DNA from: Asterias rubens | Lineage: Eukaryota > Echinodermata > Asteroidea > Forcipulatida > Asteriidae | Assembly (NCBI RefSeq): GCF_902459465.1 | Contig: NC_047067.1 | Span: forward strand, 11,978,840 to 12,042,839 | Length of the DNA: 64,000 nt | Reading direction: 5' to 3' | Shown here: in pieces, positions 41,692-53,556 of the stretch | Position numbering within the stretch: position 1 is the stretch's first letter | Layout: each line of letters begins with the position of its first letter | The notes under the pieces: generated by a model | Database searches by the model: none | Told to the model about the DNA's origin: nothing | What the model saw: only the letters and a program-made list of their open reading frames with translations | Made by a program: the position numbers and the translations under genes

Positions 41692-44600
41692 CTATATGAT
41701 AACTGTTGATAACCCTGGCCGTATCTTGATCGTCTGTTTGGTCGTCACGTTAGTACTATCATCCATATCACTGACCCTCGCACTCCCAAGAAACCGAATG
41801 GCGAATAACTTTGGGAAATATACACAGAAAAGGGTGAGGAATGAGTTGGACACGATGGCTAGGGACAAAAAGGCGACTTTCTGGGTGGCTTCCACGGCCG
41901 TTGTGTAGACAGGTACGGCTGCGAGCCATAACATCAGCGAGGAGTAGACGCTCACACCAATGAACTTTGACTCGTTGTAGTTATCGGGGACTTTACGGGC
42001 TCGGAAGGCGAAGTAGCAGCAGAGGAGAATGATGAGGAGATTGTAGGCGCAGAGACCTGGGAAGGCTGGGCTGAAGACGCAGTAGAGCTCGACGTGGTCA
42101 CTCGGTGGGGAGGTGAAGAGGAATGACGGTCGAGCTGGACGGGAAAGACTCACCAGGACCACAGCAACGAGCTTGAATAAAAGAGTAGAAAACATAAATA
42201 AAAATAATCTTAACAAAATGAAAGTCTACTCCACAGTGCATAATATAAAAGAAGACAAGTTCTCAAAAGAACAATCTACCTAGCAGGTAGACGACACACA
42301 TGGTGTTACAGGAAACCAAACATAGTATCTCACCAGGCAATGCCTCAAATCCCATAAACTAAAAAGTTTTCCTTTTACAATAACCACAAAAGTATCCGTG
42401 AGAAAAGGGTATCGCAATAAGTTAAGACTGTAGAAGTCAAATTGTAAATGTGAACTATAACATAAAAAAATTAAGTTATGCAAGTGTGTATTTTTTGGCA
42501 TTTTGGTCAATCCAGTTTCTTCTATTTCTCATTTTGAACTTATTCTTGCAGCATCAGCCAATCATAAGTACTTAATACATATTTGTAATTTGAACACATT
42601 TTTTTTGCTTAGTAGCCTACCTGGATCACGATGAGAGTACCGGTCATAGCTAACTGATGTCGAGGTTGAACAAATCTCGGCCGTCTGACAGACCGCTTCC
42701 CCGCACGGAAGATCCTGTAGATCCGATTCACTTTGAACAGTGTAGGAGCGTACGTCAATGTAAAACACAAAGAGATAAGAGCTTCCGACATAGAGCACGT
42801 GAGATCCGAAGGTGGTTGCAGAAGTGGGATCACCGCGATGAAAGTGGCAGTCAGACCCAGTAGGTTGACGACGCTAAGCTCACGACTGGACGCCTTCACG
42901 AGTCGATTGTGTCGATAGTATACCAATCCAGCTGCTGTGAGACATGACATTAATATCCCCACGCACAACATGGCAAATATGCCGGTCGCGATTGGCACGC
43001 CGAGTGAGACTGTGTAAGGTACGATCGCCACACACCTGTCGAAGGCCGCGTTTGGCCAGAACGTACGCGCACATTCCATGCATTCGGTTCCATTAATTAT
43101 GATAGCATTAGGCGCACAGCTTTCACAACCCCAGCAACACTTTTCCTTTAAAGGGACACTGATCTGACCCGCGGAGCATATTTTACGGCAGGTTGACCTC
43201 GGCACCCCCTGACTTGAACTTAGACCGGACCACTGTAGTTCATCTTGAAACAGTTGAAGCCTTTCTCCGTTTCCCATCCTAGAGTTCCATTGTCCAACAT
43301 CCCTAAAGCGATGCTGTCCCTCCACATATTGGAGATTCTCAAACAGGTAAATTCCTTCAGTGTCGCCGTTCTCGTTGAGTGTGAATGGTCCAGTGGAACT
43401 CGTGAAGGTCACATTACGGAGGTGCTTCAAGAAGTTGTCCCCGTCAATTTGAGCCGCTTCTAGGGTGCAATTAGCCGAGCCAGAGGGGCATGTTTCCATC
43501 CAAAGGGAATGCAGTGCATAGGCGAACACATTGACGGCATCTATAGCGCCCGCTGTGTTGTACTCAGTAGAGAAGCCATCTGGCAATGGTACAACACAAC
43601 TTGCCAAAGCATCAGTGTCCGAACAATTATATGCTAGTCTTTCTCTCCAGTAGTTAGTGAACCACTCGCTGGTAGCATCCGTACGCGGGTCAATGGTGTT
43701 TAGATATCTCTCAAATTCTGGCTGCTTTGGGCTGTTCAACCGGACGAAGATACTGCCCTCAACGAGTTCCTTCAGGAGATCATTTTGGAGAAGTTCGTAT
43801 CCCCAACCGTCACTGCCGATCCAAGTGATTTTGTACGGTAATCCAACCTTCAGGATCTGACTGAGAAAGGTATATGCTATCGGCCCAGTAGATGAGAACA
43901 TAACTACAATCCGAACAGAGTCAAGCCTCTTTATCCTCAAAGCGATTTGAAGCATGTCACGTTCAGTGTGTAGCTCGGATAGAGGAGCTGACATCGCTAT
44001 GCAGATGTTCTTCCTCTCAGCCTGAGACACTACCTCACGTGCTCCATGAATACCGTAGCTGTCGACGGTGTAGATCACAGCGATGTAGTCCCAGCCGAAG
44101 TTCAACAGCAGCTCCACGATGGCTCCTGCCTGGAGCTGGTCAGGAGGCACGCTGCGCATGAAGTAGGGGAATCGTGCTTTGTTTGAGAGCTCGTTGCTGG
44201 TTGCCCAGTAGGATACCACAGGCACCCGGTAGGTCTGGGCGATCTTACTCACAAACACACTCATCGCGCTCGACTCCGGGCCGACGATCCCAACCAGCTT
44301 CTTCCGTTCTGGCAAATCACATGTCTTTGATGGACCACGTGGTGGTTCCTGGAGTAGGGACATTGAGATGCCAACAGCAGCGTCTTCCGAGACGCCGTGA
44401 TCCCAGATCTCGAAACCAAGAGTGATGTTTGGGAGAAGGTCGCTCCTCCTGTTGACCTCATAAATTGCAAATGCCATCGCCTCCGGGAGTAGCATAGTGA
44501 ACTGGATCTCATCTGTACTGTAGTTGCACGTCGAGGGATAATTCTCTGTGATTGCAAACATACCGCCGAGGATAAGATGTCCAGATTTCTTGTAGACATG

Positions 44601-44714
44601 ACACTGTCGCGGTGCAGCAAACTTGTTGACGAGCGACGAGCTACTGACACTGCATACGGCGAAGAAGAAGAAGAGAACCATCGCAAGCAAACATCTATAG
44701 TTTGTCTTCGCCAT
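41692..44714 (-). CDS. Class C GPCR, mGluR/calcium-sensing-receptor type, complete, 2 exons
   Basis: Exon 1 44714-42621 (698 codons), exon 2 42171-41692; donor CAG|GTAGGC and acceptor TATTCAAG|CTC, phase 0; 857 aa. Order: signal peptide (about 1-27, LLAMVLFFFFAVCSV), Venus-flytrap ligand domain (about 47-490), cysteine-rich NCD3G domain (about 505-562) with exactly nine Cys (509, 513, 526, 527, 530, 533, 545, 548, 561; CCWGCESC core), then 7TM from about 569. TM6 WLAAVPVYTT and TM7 FCVYFPKLFAI (PK-x-x-x-I) are class C marks. Positions that bind the amino-acid backbone in mGluRs appear kept: Ser149, Thr172 (SYWATS), Asp192, Tyr220, Asp302 (GSDGW). The lysine that contacts the glutamate side chain (K409 in rat mGluR1) aligns by eye to Gln422. 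The ligand is therefore likely an amino acid or derivative, perhaps not glutamate. The cytoplasmic tail is short. The receptor would signal through G proteins at the plasma membrane. Confidence 0.93.
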
Positions 44715-45852
44715 TTTTGTTATATTACTGGTTAACCACTAAACATAGAGAATTAACGGCACTTGTTTTTCCACAAACAGAAGCTGTGTGTTGCACCTCC
44801 AGGAGGTTGCTGGGAGTCCAACAAGTTGTCACGTCTCTGAGTAAAATGTGCCAACGATGGACGCCAGTGTCTGTTTTCCTGCAGAATTTAACACAAAATA
44901 GTACAGTTATGCGAACTTGGATTTATCTATATTTAGCTTCAGTTCGATTTGCTATTAATTAAAAAAAAATCATGATGATAAACCACATGGGACAATCCTA
45001 CATGTGAACAAACATGTATATAACAATAAAACATGGCTGTTCGCCCCTTTAAGATCGCATAGAAAGTGAAAAGTACAAATCAATGAGGTTAGAGAGATAG
45101 GTGTGGCAACTATAAGTTACAGTGCATTTTGTTTGCCATTGAAACCAATATATAAAATTTTGTAGTTTAAGAGTCGTATCAAGTACATGTGTCGTTACTC
45201 GTACTCGAATACCTTTTACATGTACATGTACAACGTCCGTGTGTTTTATGCCTATTTCCGACAGGTTCCGATTCCGTTCGTGCTCATGCGCGTATAGTCT
45301 TGGTGCAACACGTTCTGGTTTTCCTTTCACACAAAGCGGCAAACTCACCGACAGCGCCTACATCGCCCGTAACAAGAAACGTCTTGCATCAAGACTAGCA
45401 CGGAGTATCCGCTCACAACCGGTTATAAACACTGGTCATTATCAAAGGTTTAAACACACCCACGTGACGTGCTCTCCACCAATAGGAATAGCGAAACTGT
45501 CGGAGGTATTTATGAATATGTGTTCAGGGCACATTTACATCCCGGGCTAAATTAAGGGGCTGAAAATGTAAACAGTTCAAAACTCAACTTAATAAATGAA
45601 TTTCTATGAAACACAGCCAAATGGCGGCGTCCACGAATCGAGTACAACTAGCGGCAAACGCGTGGATCGTATGAGTTGTTTTGTATGCAAGCAGAGTGTG
45701 ACCTGCCTGAAGTTGTACCCATGAATGCATGTAAAGATGGGGCAAGAGATTATGTGACTACACAGAAAAGAATCGTAATATAAACAATGTGGGGTCATTG
45801 CTGAGAGAACTACAGTACTCGCCAGGGTACTCGCGGAGGTGTCTGACAAGTC
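44715..45852. other. 5' flank of the class C receptor and non-coding DNA
   Basis: It should contain the promoter and 5' UTR of the minus-strand receptor. No core promoter motif stands out. Short palindromic ACATGTACATGT motifs occur near 45215-45232. Confidence 0.4.
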
Positions 45853-45966
45853 ACCCGGAAAACTGAACACGCCGGAAAGCTAAAACCGTTCGAACAACGT
45901 GCTGATATGACCGACTACGTCACCCGGAAAACTGAACACGGCGGAAGACTGAAACCGCCACACCGG
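45853..45966. repeat. Family G arms, two direct copies
   Basis: GTCACCCGGAAAACTGAACACGCCGGAAAGCTAAAACC (about 45853-45890) and GTCACCCGGAAAACTGAACACGGCGGAAGACTGAAACC (about 45918-45955) repeat the right arm of the MITE at 38910-39091 in direct orientation. Confidence 0.75.
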
Positions 45967-46125
45967 TTATTGAGTAACCAAAGAGGCATCGACTATGGGC
46001 GACAGTTTGGAGTACATTCCAAACAGACTGACGATAATTACAATGTGTCCGAATAGGGCAATGTTTCGTGAACCTGTCTAACCGTATTTATATAATATTA
46101 TTTGCTTGGTTGCTTTTCTCCTTTT

Positions 46126-46520
46126 AAAGGCCATGGACACATTTGGTAATTGTCAAAACCAGTATTTTCACTTGGTGTATCTGCATAAATAACAAACCTG
46201 TGAAAACTTTGAATTGGACATTAAATATCCGTATGCAGGCTATCTTGCACGAAAAAAACAGTAAACAGTTACATACGGCAAATGATACATATTTTGTTAC
46301 AAAGACATATAAATATCGAGTAACTCTTTCCAGATCTTTTATTCGAAAGCCTCGAGCACATTTTATTCATCGTTCGCACAGCGACTTCTGTAAAAGCGCG
46401 GACACCTTTGGTAATTACCAAAGACACTCTGGTTTATCGCAATATATGCATAAAATAAAATAAAATAGTAAGGTAATCTTATTCGCTCAATTGATCATCG
46501 AAGTTGTAAGACAATAATGA
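46126..46520. mobile_element. Family A fragments
   Basis: One end at about 46126 (TAAAGGCCATGGACACATTTGG, AACAAACCTGTGAAAACTTTG) and a second partial copy at about 46395-46520 (GCGGACACCTTTGGTAATTACC, TATATGCATAAAATAA, ATCATCGAAGTTGTAAGACAATAATGAA). Confidence 0.55.
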
Positions 46521-46901
46521 ATGAAGAGGTCCGGTTACCTAATGTGGTGTCCATTTTGACCCGATTTTACAGGGCATTGAGGCGCATAGGTAACCACTGA
46601 GAGACTGCTCGACTTAGGAGACACTCTGGATAAGGACCCTTCAGACCATTCATTCCCATGATCTTAACATCCAAGAAGGAAAAGACTCACAATTGTTTGT
46701 CTTTGTTTTCTCTTCCCGCAGCACGGATATCCCCTATCTATTGATAACCTTCCTCCTTCCTCCCACATTCAATTTTGTCTCTTGTGTTTCCGTCCTCTCG
46801 TGGTTTTAAGTCAGCCCCCTTCCCTAACCTGAACATCCGACGTCACACTCCGATGCTCGTGAATTACACCTGCCTTTGATCCACGTGCACAACCAATCAA
46901 C
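46521..46901. other. Non-coding stretch, nothing recognised
   Basis: No supported feature. Confidence 0.4.
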
Positions 46902-47197
46902 TGATCCCCTGACATGTATTGGCTTTACAGAACCAGTGATTTTATTGAATAAACGTTCAATGGCGTAAGCTTTCCCCGTGATTATTGATCCCCGTGCACA
47001 ATTACATTTCATTTCACTTTGAGATATATTGTCAAATCAAATGAAAGAAAAAAACTAAAATAATGCTCGCTTTCACGACCGAAAGTTCAGCTTCCAAACA
47101 TCAACTCGGACCAATCAAATATTGAGAAGCTTACGTCACTGAACGTTTATCCAATGAAATCACTGGTTGTGTAAAGCCAATACATGTCAGGGGATCA
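46902..47197. mobile_element. Family F fold-back element
   Basis: Left arm 46902-46973 (TGATCCCCTGACATGTATTGG ... AACGTTCAATGGCGTAAGCTT) and right arm 47127-47197 (AAGCTTACGTCACTGAACG ... GCCAATACATGTCAGGGGATCA) are about 72-bp inverted copies with a few differences, separated by about 150 bp. A related sequence is at 63116-63305. Confidence 0.8.
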
Positions 47198-47699
47198 GCC
47201 TACCCCTTCCCTACTAGGGACCGTGCGTCACGGGAAAGACAAAGCAAACATGTCCCTTCCGTTTTGCCGGCGGGTCATGGACAAATATGAAAAAACGAAC
47301 CCACGATGAGCAGCTCATGGCATAACTCCGAACACCACCAACACAAAGAGGCAATCATTTTCTATTCAAAAACCAATTTGTACAGAAATTACCACATACC
47401 TCAGACAATTAACGAACAATTAGCAGCTATATTACTTATTACAAGAAGAAACAGAGAAATGATATGATTGACGTGTCGTTTCAATTAATCAAACAAAAGG
47501 ATCATCAAGTTATTTGATTTGATTTGAAATGGTATGCTCAAAACAGAGATCATCGCAGCCAGAGGCTGAGTTAATTGCAGCCAAATTACAAACAAGGTGA
47601 CGACTTCTCAGAAATTGGGGTCATGTGGGGGACGAAGCAAGTTCGAGACTTAGAATAGAATTAAATTTGCATGAGGGATAAACAAAATTCATTTAGGTT
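47198..47699. other. Non-coding stretch, nothing recognised
   Basis: No supported feature. Confidence 0.4.
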
Positions 47700-47850
47700 T
47701 ACCCATATACACCGATAAGCACTGTATACTCAGTACTCACTCGAGTCCTGCTAATAAAAATCACGGGCATTTTACTCGGATGGGATTCGAACCCACGACC
47801 CTGTAAGGCAGTGTCTTACCAACTAGACCACCTGTCTGTAAGTTCACTCG
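47700..47850 (-). mobile_element. tRNA-derived SINE, best copy of its family
   Basis: Minus strand: AGACAGGTGGTCTAGTTGG (A box), GTAAGACACTGCCTTACAGG, GTGGGTTCGAATCCCATCC (B box), then a tRNA-unrelated body ending near ATCGGTGTATATGGG. The acceptor stem does not close, so it is not a functional tRNA gene. Related fragments: 6811-6885 and 17338-17410. Confidence 0.75.
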
Positions 47851-49184
47851 AAGAATTCTTGGGTCAGGGTTGAACGGGATTACGGATCCCGTGGCGCTTG
47901 ACCCATCTATTAGTTGGTCTGTATGACCTAGACTTAATTCAAGTCCCAATCCCGTGATAGTCTTTTTATTTTGTAGTCCTATCACACAAGTATAACCCGG
48001 AAGTTGACTACAAAATTACCTGACCATTGGGTTAAACTGACACAGAATCCGAAGTAAAATCATGTTTTTCTTTGAGACATTTTTCGGGTCAGCCGGACCC
48101 AGAAATGAGTCAAACCCTTTGACCTGGAATTAGGGTCAAGTTTGACCCACGAGAGTCACCAAAAGCCAACTCTAATATATTGTCCATTCTATTTTACAGA
48201 AAAAACTGTAGCTTGTCATGACATAATTTTGACATTTGTTTTTTATTCAAAGACATTTCCCCCCAGAAACGATTTCTATTGAGTAACTCTTGACTGTTGT
48301 TTGACTTAACGACGTAATTTATACAAGCTTTAAATAATTAAAGATCAACATAGGATGAAATCACTCTGATAAGAATTATAATTTGATCCCGAGCTGGTTC
48401 ATGTATGTTCAGTTATTCTTTGGTCAAACATTGCAGTTTTTCCGCCCTACAATTTTGTCATTTTCCCTATTTGATCAGAAAAACTAGCCCATCCTTTCGA
48501 TTTTTGAGCAGCATGCTTGTCTCATTTCTTTACTTATCTGTAACAGTTGGTCTATGATTCATGCTTGAACTATCTGGTTTGCCTAGTTTTGTCATTGTGT
48601 AATATAAACATAAATTTCTTGTAAATTTAATGCTCATTTAATTTTGACGAAGGCTAAGTTAATTTAGAATCTACACTCACTCATGTAAAAGGGAACAATA
48701 CAAAAAACTAAGCGCGTGTTTGAAGAGAATGAGTTTAGAAAACTTCTCACTTATAGTTATCCTGCGCGCGTCATGCTCAAATTTATCCGGATGTTTGATT
48801 ATGCTTTGACTATTCAACTGAAAAATTATACCTGCTCAGATGTTTTTAATTCCATTCACACATACAGATATTTGTGGCTCGATTTGGCGTCGTGAAAACG
48901 TCATAATACTGCAGCACTTTCCTTTACAATTCTTTATCGATATTATATTGTCAATCGCAGGTGAAGTTCAGTATACGTTGGCCATTGGTTATTAGATTTG
49001 GTTTTAATTAGATGCGATTCCTGATAGAAATGTGTTCCATATATTATTGCTATGCCATTGCCATCCTGCGTATTGTACTCGCGTTATCAAATCCCACGTT
49101 AGAATTCACAAGCATTCCATGGCCGTTGTATAATATAACTGTACAGACAACATCATTCCAATTTGAAGAAATCCTAGCCTACAG
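47851..49184. other. Non-coding stretch, nothing recognised
   Basis: AT-rich. No coding frame or terminal inverted repeat that I can support. Confidence 0.4.
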
Positions 49185-49616
49185 TATGTAAATAAACTGA
49201 AAGTTATAATCCAGGACCCAACTCACCCACTTCACTCATTCATTCACATTCTCCCATCAGGAAGGTACCGTTCTCTCTCTACTCGCACAAACCGGTTCAG
49301 ACTATCTTTTTTACCCAGTGCTGTTCATCCCTAACTCACTTTTTATAAGGTAACTTAGTAGTAGTTGTTGTTTTTCCATTTTAATCAGTGATGGTGAGAT
49401 TTTGATACCGTTTCTCTCTTTGTAAAACTCGAACTAGCCTATTTATTGCTTATACTAAATTTGTGTAATTAATTTCTGTGTTTTTGAAATGTAATGTTTT
49501 TTGTTTTTCTATAAGTATCAACTTTGAATCTTTTTAGTGCACACAGGGAAAACAGTTTTCAATTGTTGTCTTGTAATCTGTGATGAAATAAATAAATTGC
49601 ATTGAATTGAATTTGT
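49185..49616 (+). mobile_element. CR1/L2-type LINE 3' end
   Basis: The frame at 49239-49331 encodes ILPSGRYRSL, then TRTNRFRLSFLPSAVHP and a stop. A ...LPSGRR.R.....RF..SF.P.A C-terminus is typical of many non-LTR retrotransposon ORF2 proteins of the CR1/L2/Jockey groups. About 280 bp of 3' UTR follows and the element ends in TTGCATTGAATTGAATT, a short repeat tail. Confidence 0.65.
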
Positions 49617-49629
49617 GGTGAGCAAAGAC

Positions 49630-49712
49630 AAACTTGACCAGCGGGACTTGAACCTGCGACCTCGCGGATTCACGTGCCGGCGCTATAGCAACTGGGCTAT
49701 CTAGCCCCTATG
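49630..49712 (-). mobile_element. tRNA-derived SINE head, second family
   Basis: Minus strand: TAGGGGCTAGATAGCCCAGTTGC, GCGCCGGCACGTGAATCC, GCAGGTTCAAGTCCCGCTGG. A and B boxes are intact, but the 3' half of the acceptor stem does not pair with the 5' half, so I call a SINE rather than a tRNA gene. Confidence 0.6.
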
Positions 49713-50288
49713 GTTGGCTCGAAATTACTTGATTTTGAAAATTTACCCAATAAGTTTCCCTAGTGCTTTATTCTTTAATTTGTTTGTATATCTCTTTTTA
49801 TTTAATTAAAAGGATAACTCCAGGCATACCAACTGATTTATCCAGCAAAATTATTGTTAAAAGAAATGTTCTATAAACTTTTTTCACTCAGTTTCCATTG
49901 TGGTTTAATACCTACATTTTTGGTATTTAATTATTTTCCAATACAAATGTGAAAGTTCGTACCCCAGGTGGTCAATGCACGGGAAACTAATAAAAGCTTA
50001 GCCTTGGTGCAATAACGCAAGCGTGTGATTTGTTCAATGTATGCCCTAAACGCTTTCCGCTTAGTCGATCCACTCCGCGAATACATGAGATTGAACAGAT
50101 TTAATTGCTAAAAAAAATCATTTTGAATACCCTTTTCCGGGGCTTTCTAGAAATATTCGCGAAAAAAACACGTAGCACATCATTTATTGGAGCTCCGTTG
50201 TGTGTAGCTGCTTTGTTGCAGCATCGAGGCATAACCAAACGAAATTTCGCTGCTGAACACTTCTTACAAAATTGCCTCGGTATGTATT
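49713..50288. other. Non-coding stretch, nothing recognised
   Basis: No supported feature. The short frame ending at 50329 runs into the LINE in another frame and is not a gene. Confidence 0.4.
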
Positions 50289-52490
50289 GCAGAGAGAGTG
50301 AAATCCTGTCTTGCCTTTATCATTCATGAAAGTCAGAAAGGATTCATGGCAGACCGTTTTATTGGAGAAAATCTTAGGTTGATGTATGATTTACTGAACC
50401 TCACTGAATCTAATAGTATTCCGGGTTTACTTCTTTCTATTGACTTTGAAAAAGCATTCGATTCCATTTCTCACGATTTTATTTTTAAAGTGCTCGATAA
50501 ATTTAATTTCGGCCCCTCAGTTACAAAATGGATCCGGGTACTTTACAACCAAGCCTCGTCTTCAGTTTTAGTTAATGGGTTCCTTTCAGAATCATTCCAG
50601 ATCGGGAGAGGTTGTAGGCAAGGAGACGGATTAAGCCCTTACTAGTTCCTTTTGTGTGCAGAAGTTTTATCCATGTTGGTATGCAATGACAAAATTCTTG
50701 AAGGTATTAAGGTTGAGGGTACAGAATTTCGAATATCCCAGTATGCGGATGATACGGTATTGTTTTTGAATGGCACCGAGAAGTCTTTGCAAGCAGCGTT
50801 TAAAATTCTTGACCTATTTGCAAGTATGTCTGGATTGAAAGTTAACATTGAGAAAACGAACGCCATTTGGGTTGGTTCTAAGAAGGGTTGTGGTGAAAAG
50901 CTTTGTGAAGAGATTAAGGTGAACTGGGTTGAGGATGAACACATTTTTAAAATTCTTGGTACTGAGTTTTCTACTGACCTAAATTCCATGGTTTTGTTAA
51001 ATTACAATAGAGTTATTTGTTCCATTCGTGGACAAATCTTCAACTGGTCTAAGAGACACTTAACCGTTCTAGGGAGAATTGCCGTTGTCAAATCTTTACT
51101 TTTGTCTTAACTTACTTACCTTGTGTTAACCACCCCCGACCCACCCTGTAATATGATCAAAGAATTAAACACTATGTTCTTTAACTTCATTTGGAAAGGA
51201 CACGACCGTGTTGCTAGAAACCAAATGCATGGTTGATGTCCGTGCGTATATAGACGCTTTAAAAATCACCTGGTTACGTAGACTTTACAAGGCTAACCAG
51301 TCGTCAGACTGTTCCACTTTATGTAATCATATTTTTGGCATTACTCGTTGGTTATTATTGGAAGGTGGCTCAGCAAAATTTGTGGGTACGCAAAGAATTT
51401 ATAATAATTTTTGGCTCGATGTGTTCAAATCGTGGTCTAATTTTACTCGGGTCCACGAGGTATTGAAGAGCACGCTTTGGTTAATGATACAATTATAAAC
51501 ATTGGGAAAGCAAAGGAGTTAAGTTTATTTGTGATCTTATTGACGAGAATGGGGATTTTCTCCCTCTTGAAGATTTCAAGAACACATTTAGTGTCCACAC
51601 TAACTTCCTGGAGTATAGTGGGGTGTTAAGAGCTATTAAGTCGTCCTTTTAGGACATCTTGATAGAACACTCGCATCTTAATTTTCCTTTTTTACCTTTC
51701 AACCTTGAAGTCCTTTTAAAGGACAAAAAGGGGTCACAAAGAATCTATCATGTTTTAGTCCAATCTAAACAGGTCAAAAGGAAATTTATTGACAAGTGGA
51801 ACGTCAAACTTAATACCAACCTCGATTCTTCGAAGTGGTCTTTGATTTTTAACATTCCCTACTCATGTACTGTGGACACTAAACTAAGATGGTTTCAATT
51901 TAGATTAATCCATCGGATCCTGGGCACTAATTCATTTTTGTTTAAAATCAATAAGACTGACACTAATCTATGTACATTCTGCAAAAAAGAAGAAGAGACC
52001 ATTTTCCATCTTTTCTGTTCCTGCACCCATACTATTTCTTTTTGGTCCTCAGTGTTTTCATGGATAAAAGAACAGACTAATTTCTCCCTTGCAATGGATA
52101 ACGAAGTCTTTCTTTTTGGTAATACCAATAATAGCAATGTGGTTAACTTGATCCTGTTGATATGTAGATTTCATGTGTATACAATGAAAATGATCGGGAA
52201 ACGCCCATCACTTTTAGTTTTAAAACGAGAGGTGAAAAAGTACTATTCAATGGAAAAATTTATGTTTTTTACTAATGGGGTAAACTTCAAGTTTTATCAG
52301 AAATGGGACTCATTTTTTATCTTAGGCCAAGGTTAACTTGCTTTTATTGTTAATGGTATTGTATATTGTATTTGTCATGTAAGAACTGTTTGTACGAATA
52401 TTGAGACAAGAGACAGTGGAAAATAAATGAGAATCCCTGGGATTATAAAACAAAATTAAAAAATAAAATAAAATAAAAATAAAAATAACC
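50289..52490 (+). pseudogene. L1/Tx1-like LINE, 5'-truncated and inactivated ORF2
   Basis: Reverse-transcriptase motifs appear in order: Q-GFM-DRFIGEN, LLLSIDFEKAFDS (motif A), SVLVNGF, GRGCRQGDGLSPY (motif B), SQYADDTVLFL (motif C, catalytic YADD), then the thumb with NWSKRHLTVLGRIAVVKSLLL. A C-terminal CTFCKKEEETIFHLFC cysteine/histidine motif (51985-52015) fits L1/Tx1 elements. Breaks: stop codons at 50643 and 51108, another near 51236 with a frame change and apparent deletion, a further break near 51650, and no endonuclease domain. An A-rich tail (AAAATAAAATAAAATAAA type) ends near 52490. It is a dead copy. Confidence 0.88.
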
Positions 52491-52989
52491 AAACAAACTA
52501 CCACACATGACGTCAACGTATTTTCGTTTTGAAGCAACGACAGTTAACGATAAATCGTTAAGTCCTATACATTTATCGACTTGGTGTTTTGGTGGAAATA
52601 TTGCTGTCAAGGTTTGGAACCTTTTTTTTCATCATTAGAGAAAAGACCTTGTTCCTTTCTCTATAAATAAATGCAAAAAAAATAAAAAAATTTAAATCAG
52701 TCTATTGTCCACCAGAAAAGGGGTCGGGCAGTTGATTAAATTCTACCCTTAAAATTAAATCTCGTCACCACCTGAGATTTCTACTTCGGTTCTTTTTATA
52801 AATTACCTTACCTTGAGAGGTTTGAGAGACGGGAAGGTCCCGGTGATTTGCTTTAACCAACCGGGAGGTAATAGTCTTCTTGACCGTTGGACATCCTTGC
52901 TTTTATAAAAGCTCCGAGTGCCAATATTTCATTGTCAATAATAATTATGTGGGTTATTGTTGCGTGTTGTGGCCAATAATTTGTTAAAG
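52491..52989. other. Non-coding stretch, nothing recognised
   Basis: No supported feature. Confidence 0.4.
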
Positions 52990-53535
52990 AGTACCGGGCT
53001 CAAGCTCTGGTGTTTCTGATCAGCAGAGTGTAGTGGGTTCGGGTCCCAGTTGAAAACACATGTTTCCTGAAGCAAGACACTTATTCCTTTGAGTGGGACG
53101 CAAAGCTGTCGGTCCCGTGTGTTGTGGTACGCAAGTGGTCCCGTGTGTTGTGTTACCCAATTAAAAGAAACCAGTGCACGTATCGAAAAGAAAAAGGGGT
53201 TCGCCCCGGTGTTCCTGGGGTCGATAGAGTTAGGACTAGTCCTAACTTAGGTCTAGTCCTAGGAGATATCAAAAACGTATAGCTAGTCCTAAGTTAGGAT
53301 GAGTAACTCATCCTTACTCGAGATAAGACTAGTTTTAACGATTTGTGTAATCGACCCCTGGTTTGATTGGCTGCATATTGCGCCACAGTACCTTGTAAAC
53401 AATAACACGTTTCTAAAGGAACAGGTTTCATAATTAATCATACCTTGCAGGAAAATACTGAGCGTTGAATCGCCTTAATCGTCACTGAGCGGCGGATGTG
53501 AGCGCTATATATAAGAAGCCACTATTAATATCTTT
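52990..53535 (+). mobile_element. SINE-1 copy interrupted by a MITE
   Basis: Head CTCTGGTGTTTCTGATCAGC, GTGGGTTCGGGTCCCAG (B-box-like), then GTTTCCTGAAGCAAGACAC, GGTCCCGTGTGTTGTG (present twice by a short duplication), GGTTCGCCCCGGTGTTCCTG. The MITE at 53216-53361 follows, then the SINE resumes with TTTGATTGGCTGCATATTGC, CGGCGGATGTGAGCGCTATAT and AAGAAGCCACTATTAAT. This is the most complete copy in the window. Confidence 0.8.
53216..53361. mobile_element. Family B-like MITE nested in SINE-1
   Basis: Inverted ends CTGGGGTCGAT and ATCGACCCCTGG enclose TTAGGACTAGTCCTAACTTAGG and CCTAAGTTAGGATGAGTAACTC modules as in family B, but with GTCGAT in place of the GGATTTCAC ends. Confidence 0.75.
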
Positions 53536-53556
53536 GTTCGGGTGCCAATCATACTC

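Noticed and set aside
47765-47845. tRNA gene on the minus strand
   Set aside because: A and B boxes are present, but the acceptor stem does not pair and tRNA-unrelated sequence follows; a SINE head explains it better. The same applies to 49630-49712 and 6811-6885.
50105-50329. 74-codon frame before the LINE
   Set aside because: It reads into the LINE in a different frame from the reverse transcriptase and shows no conserved motif.
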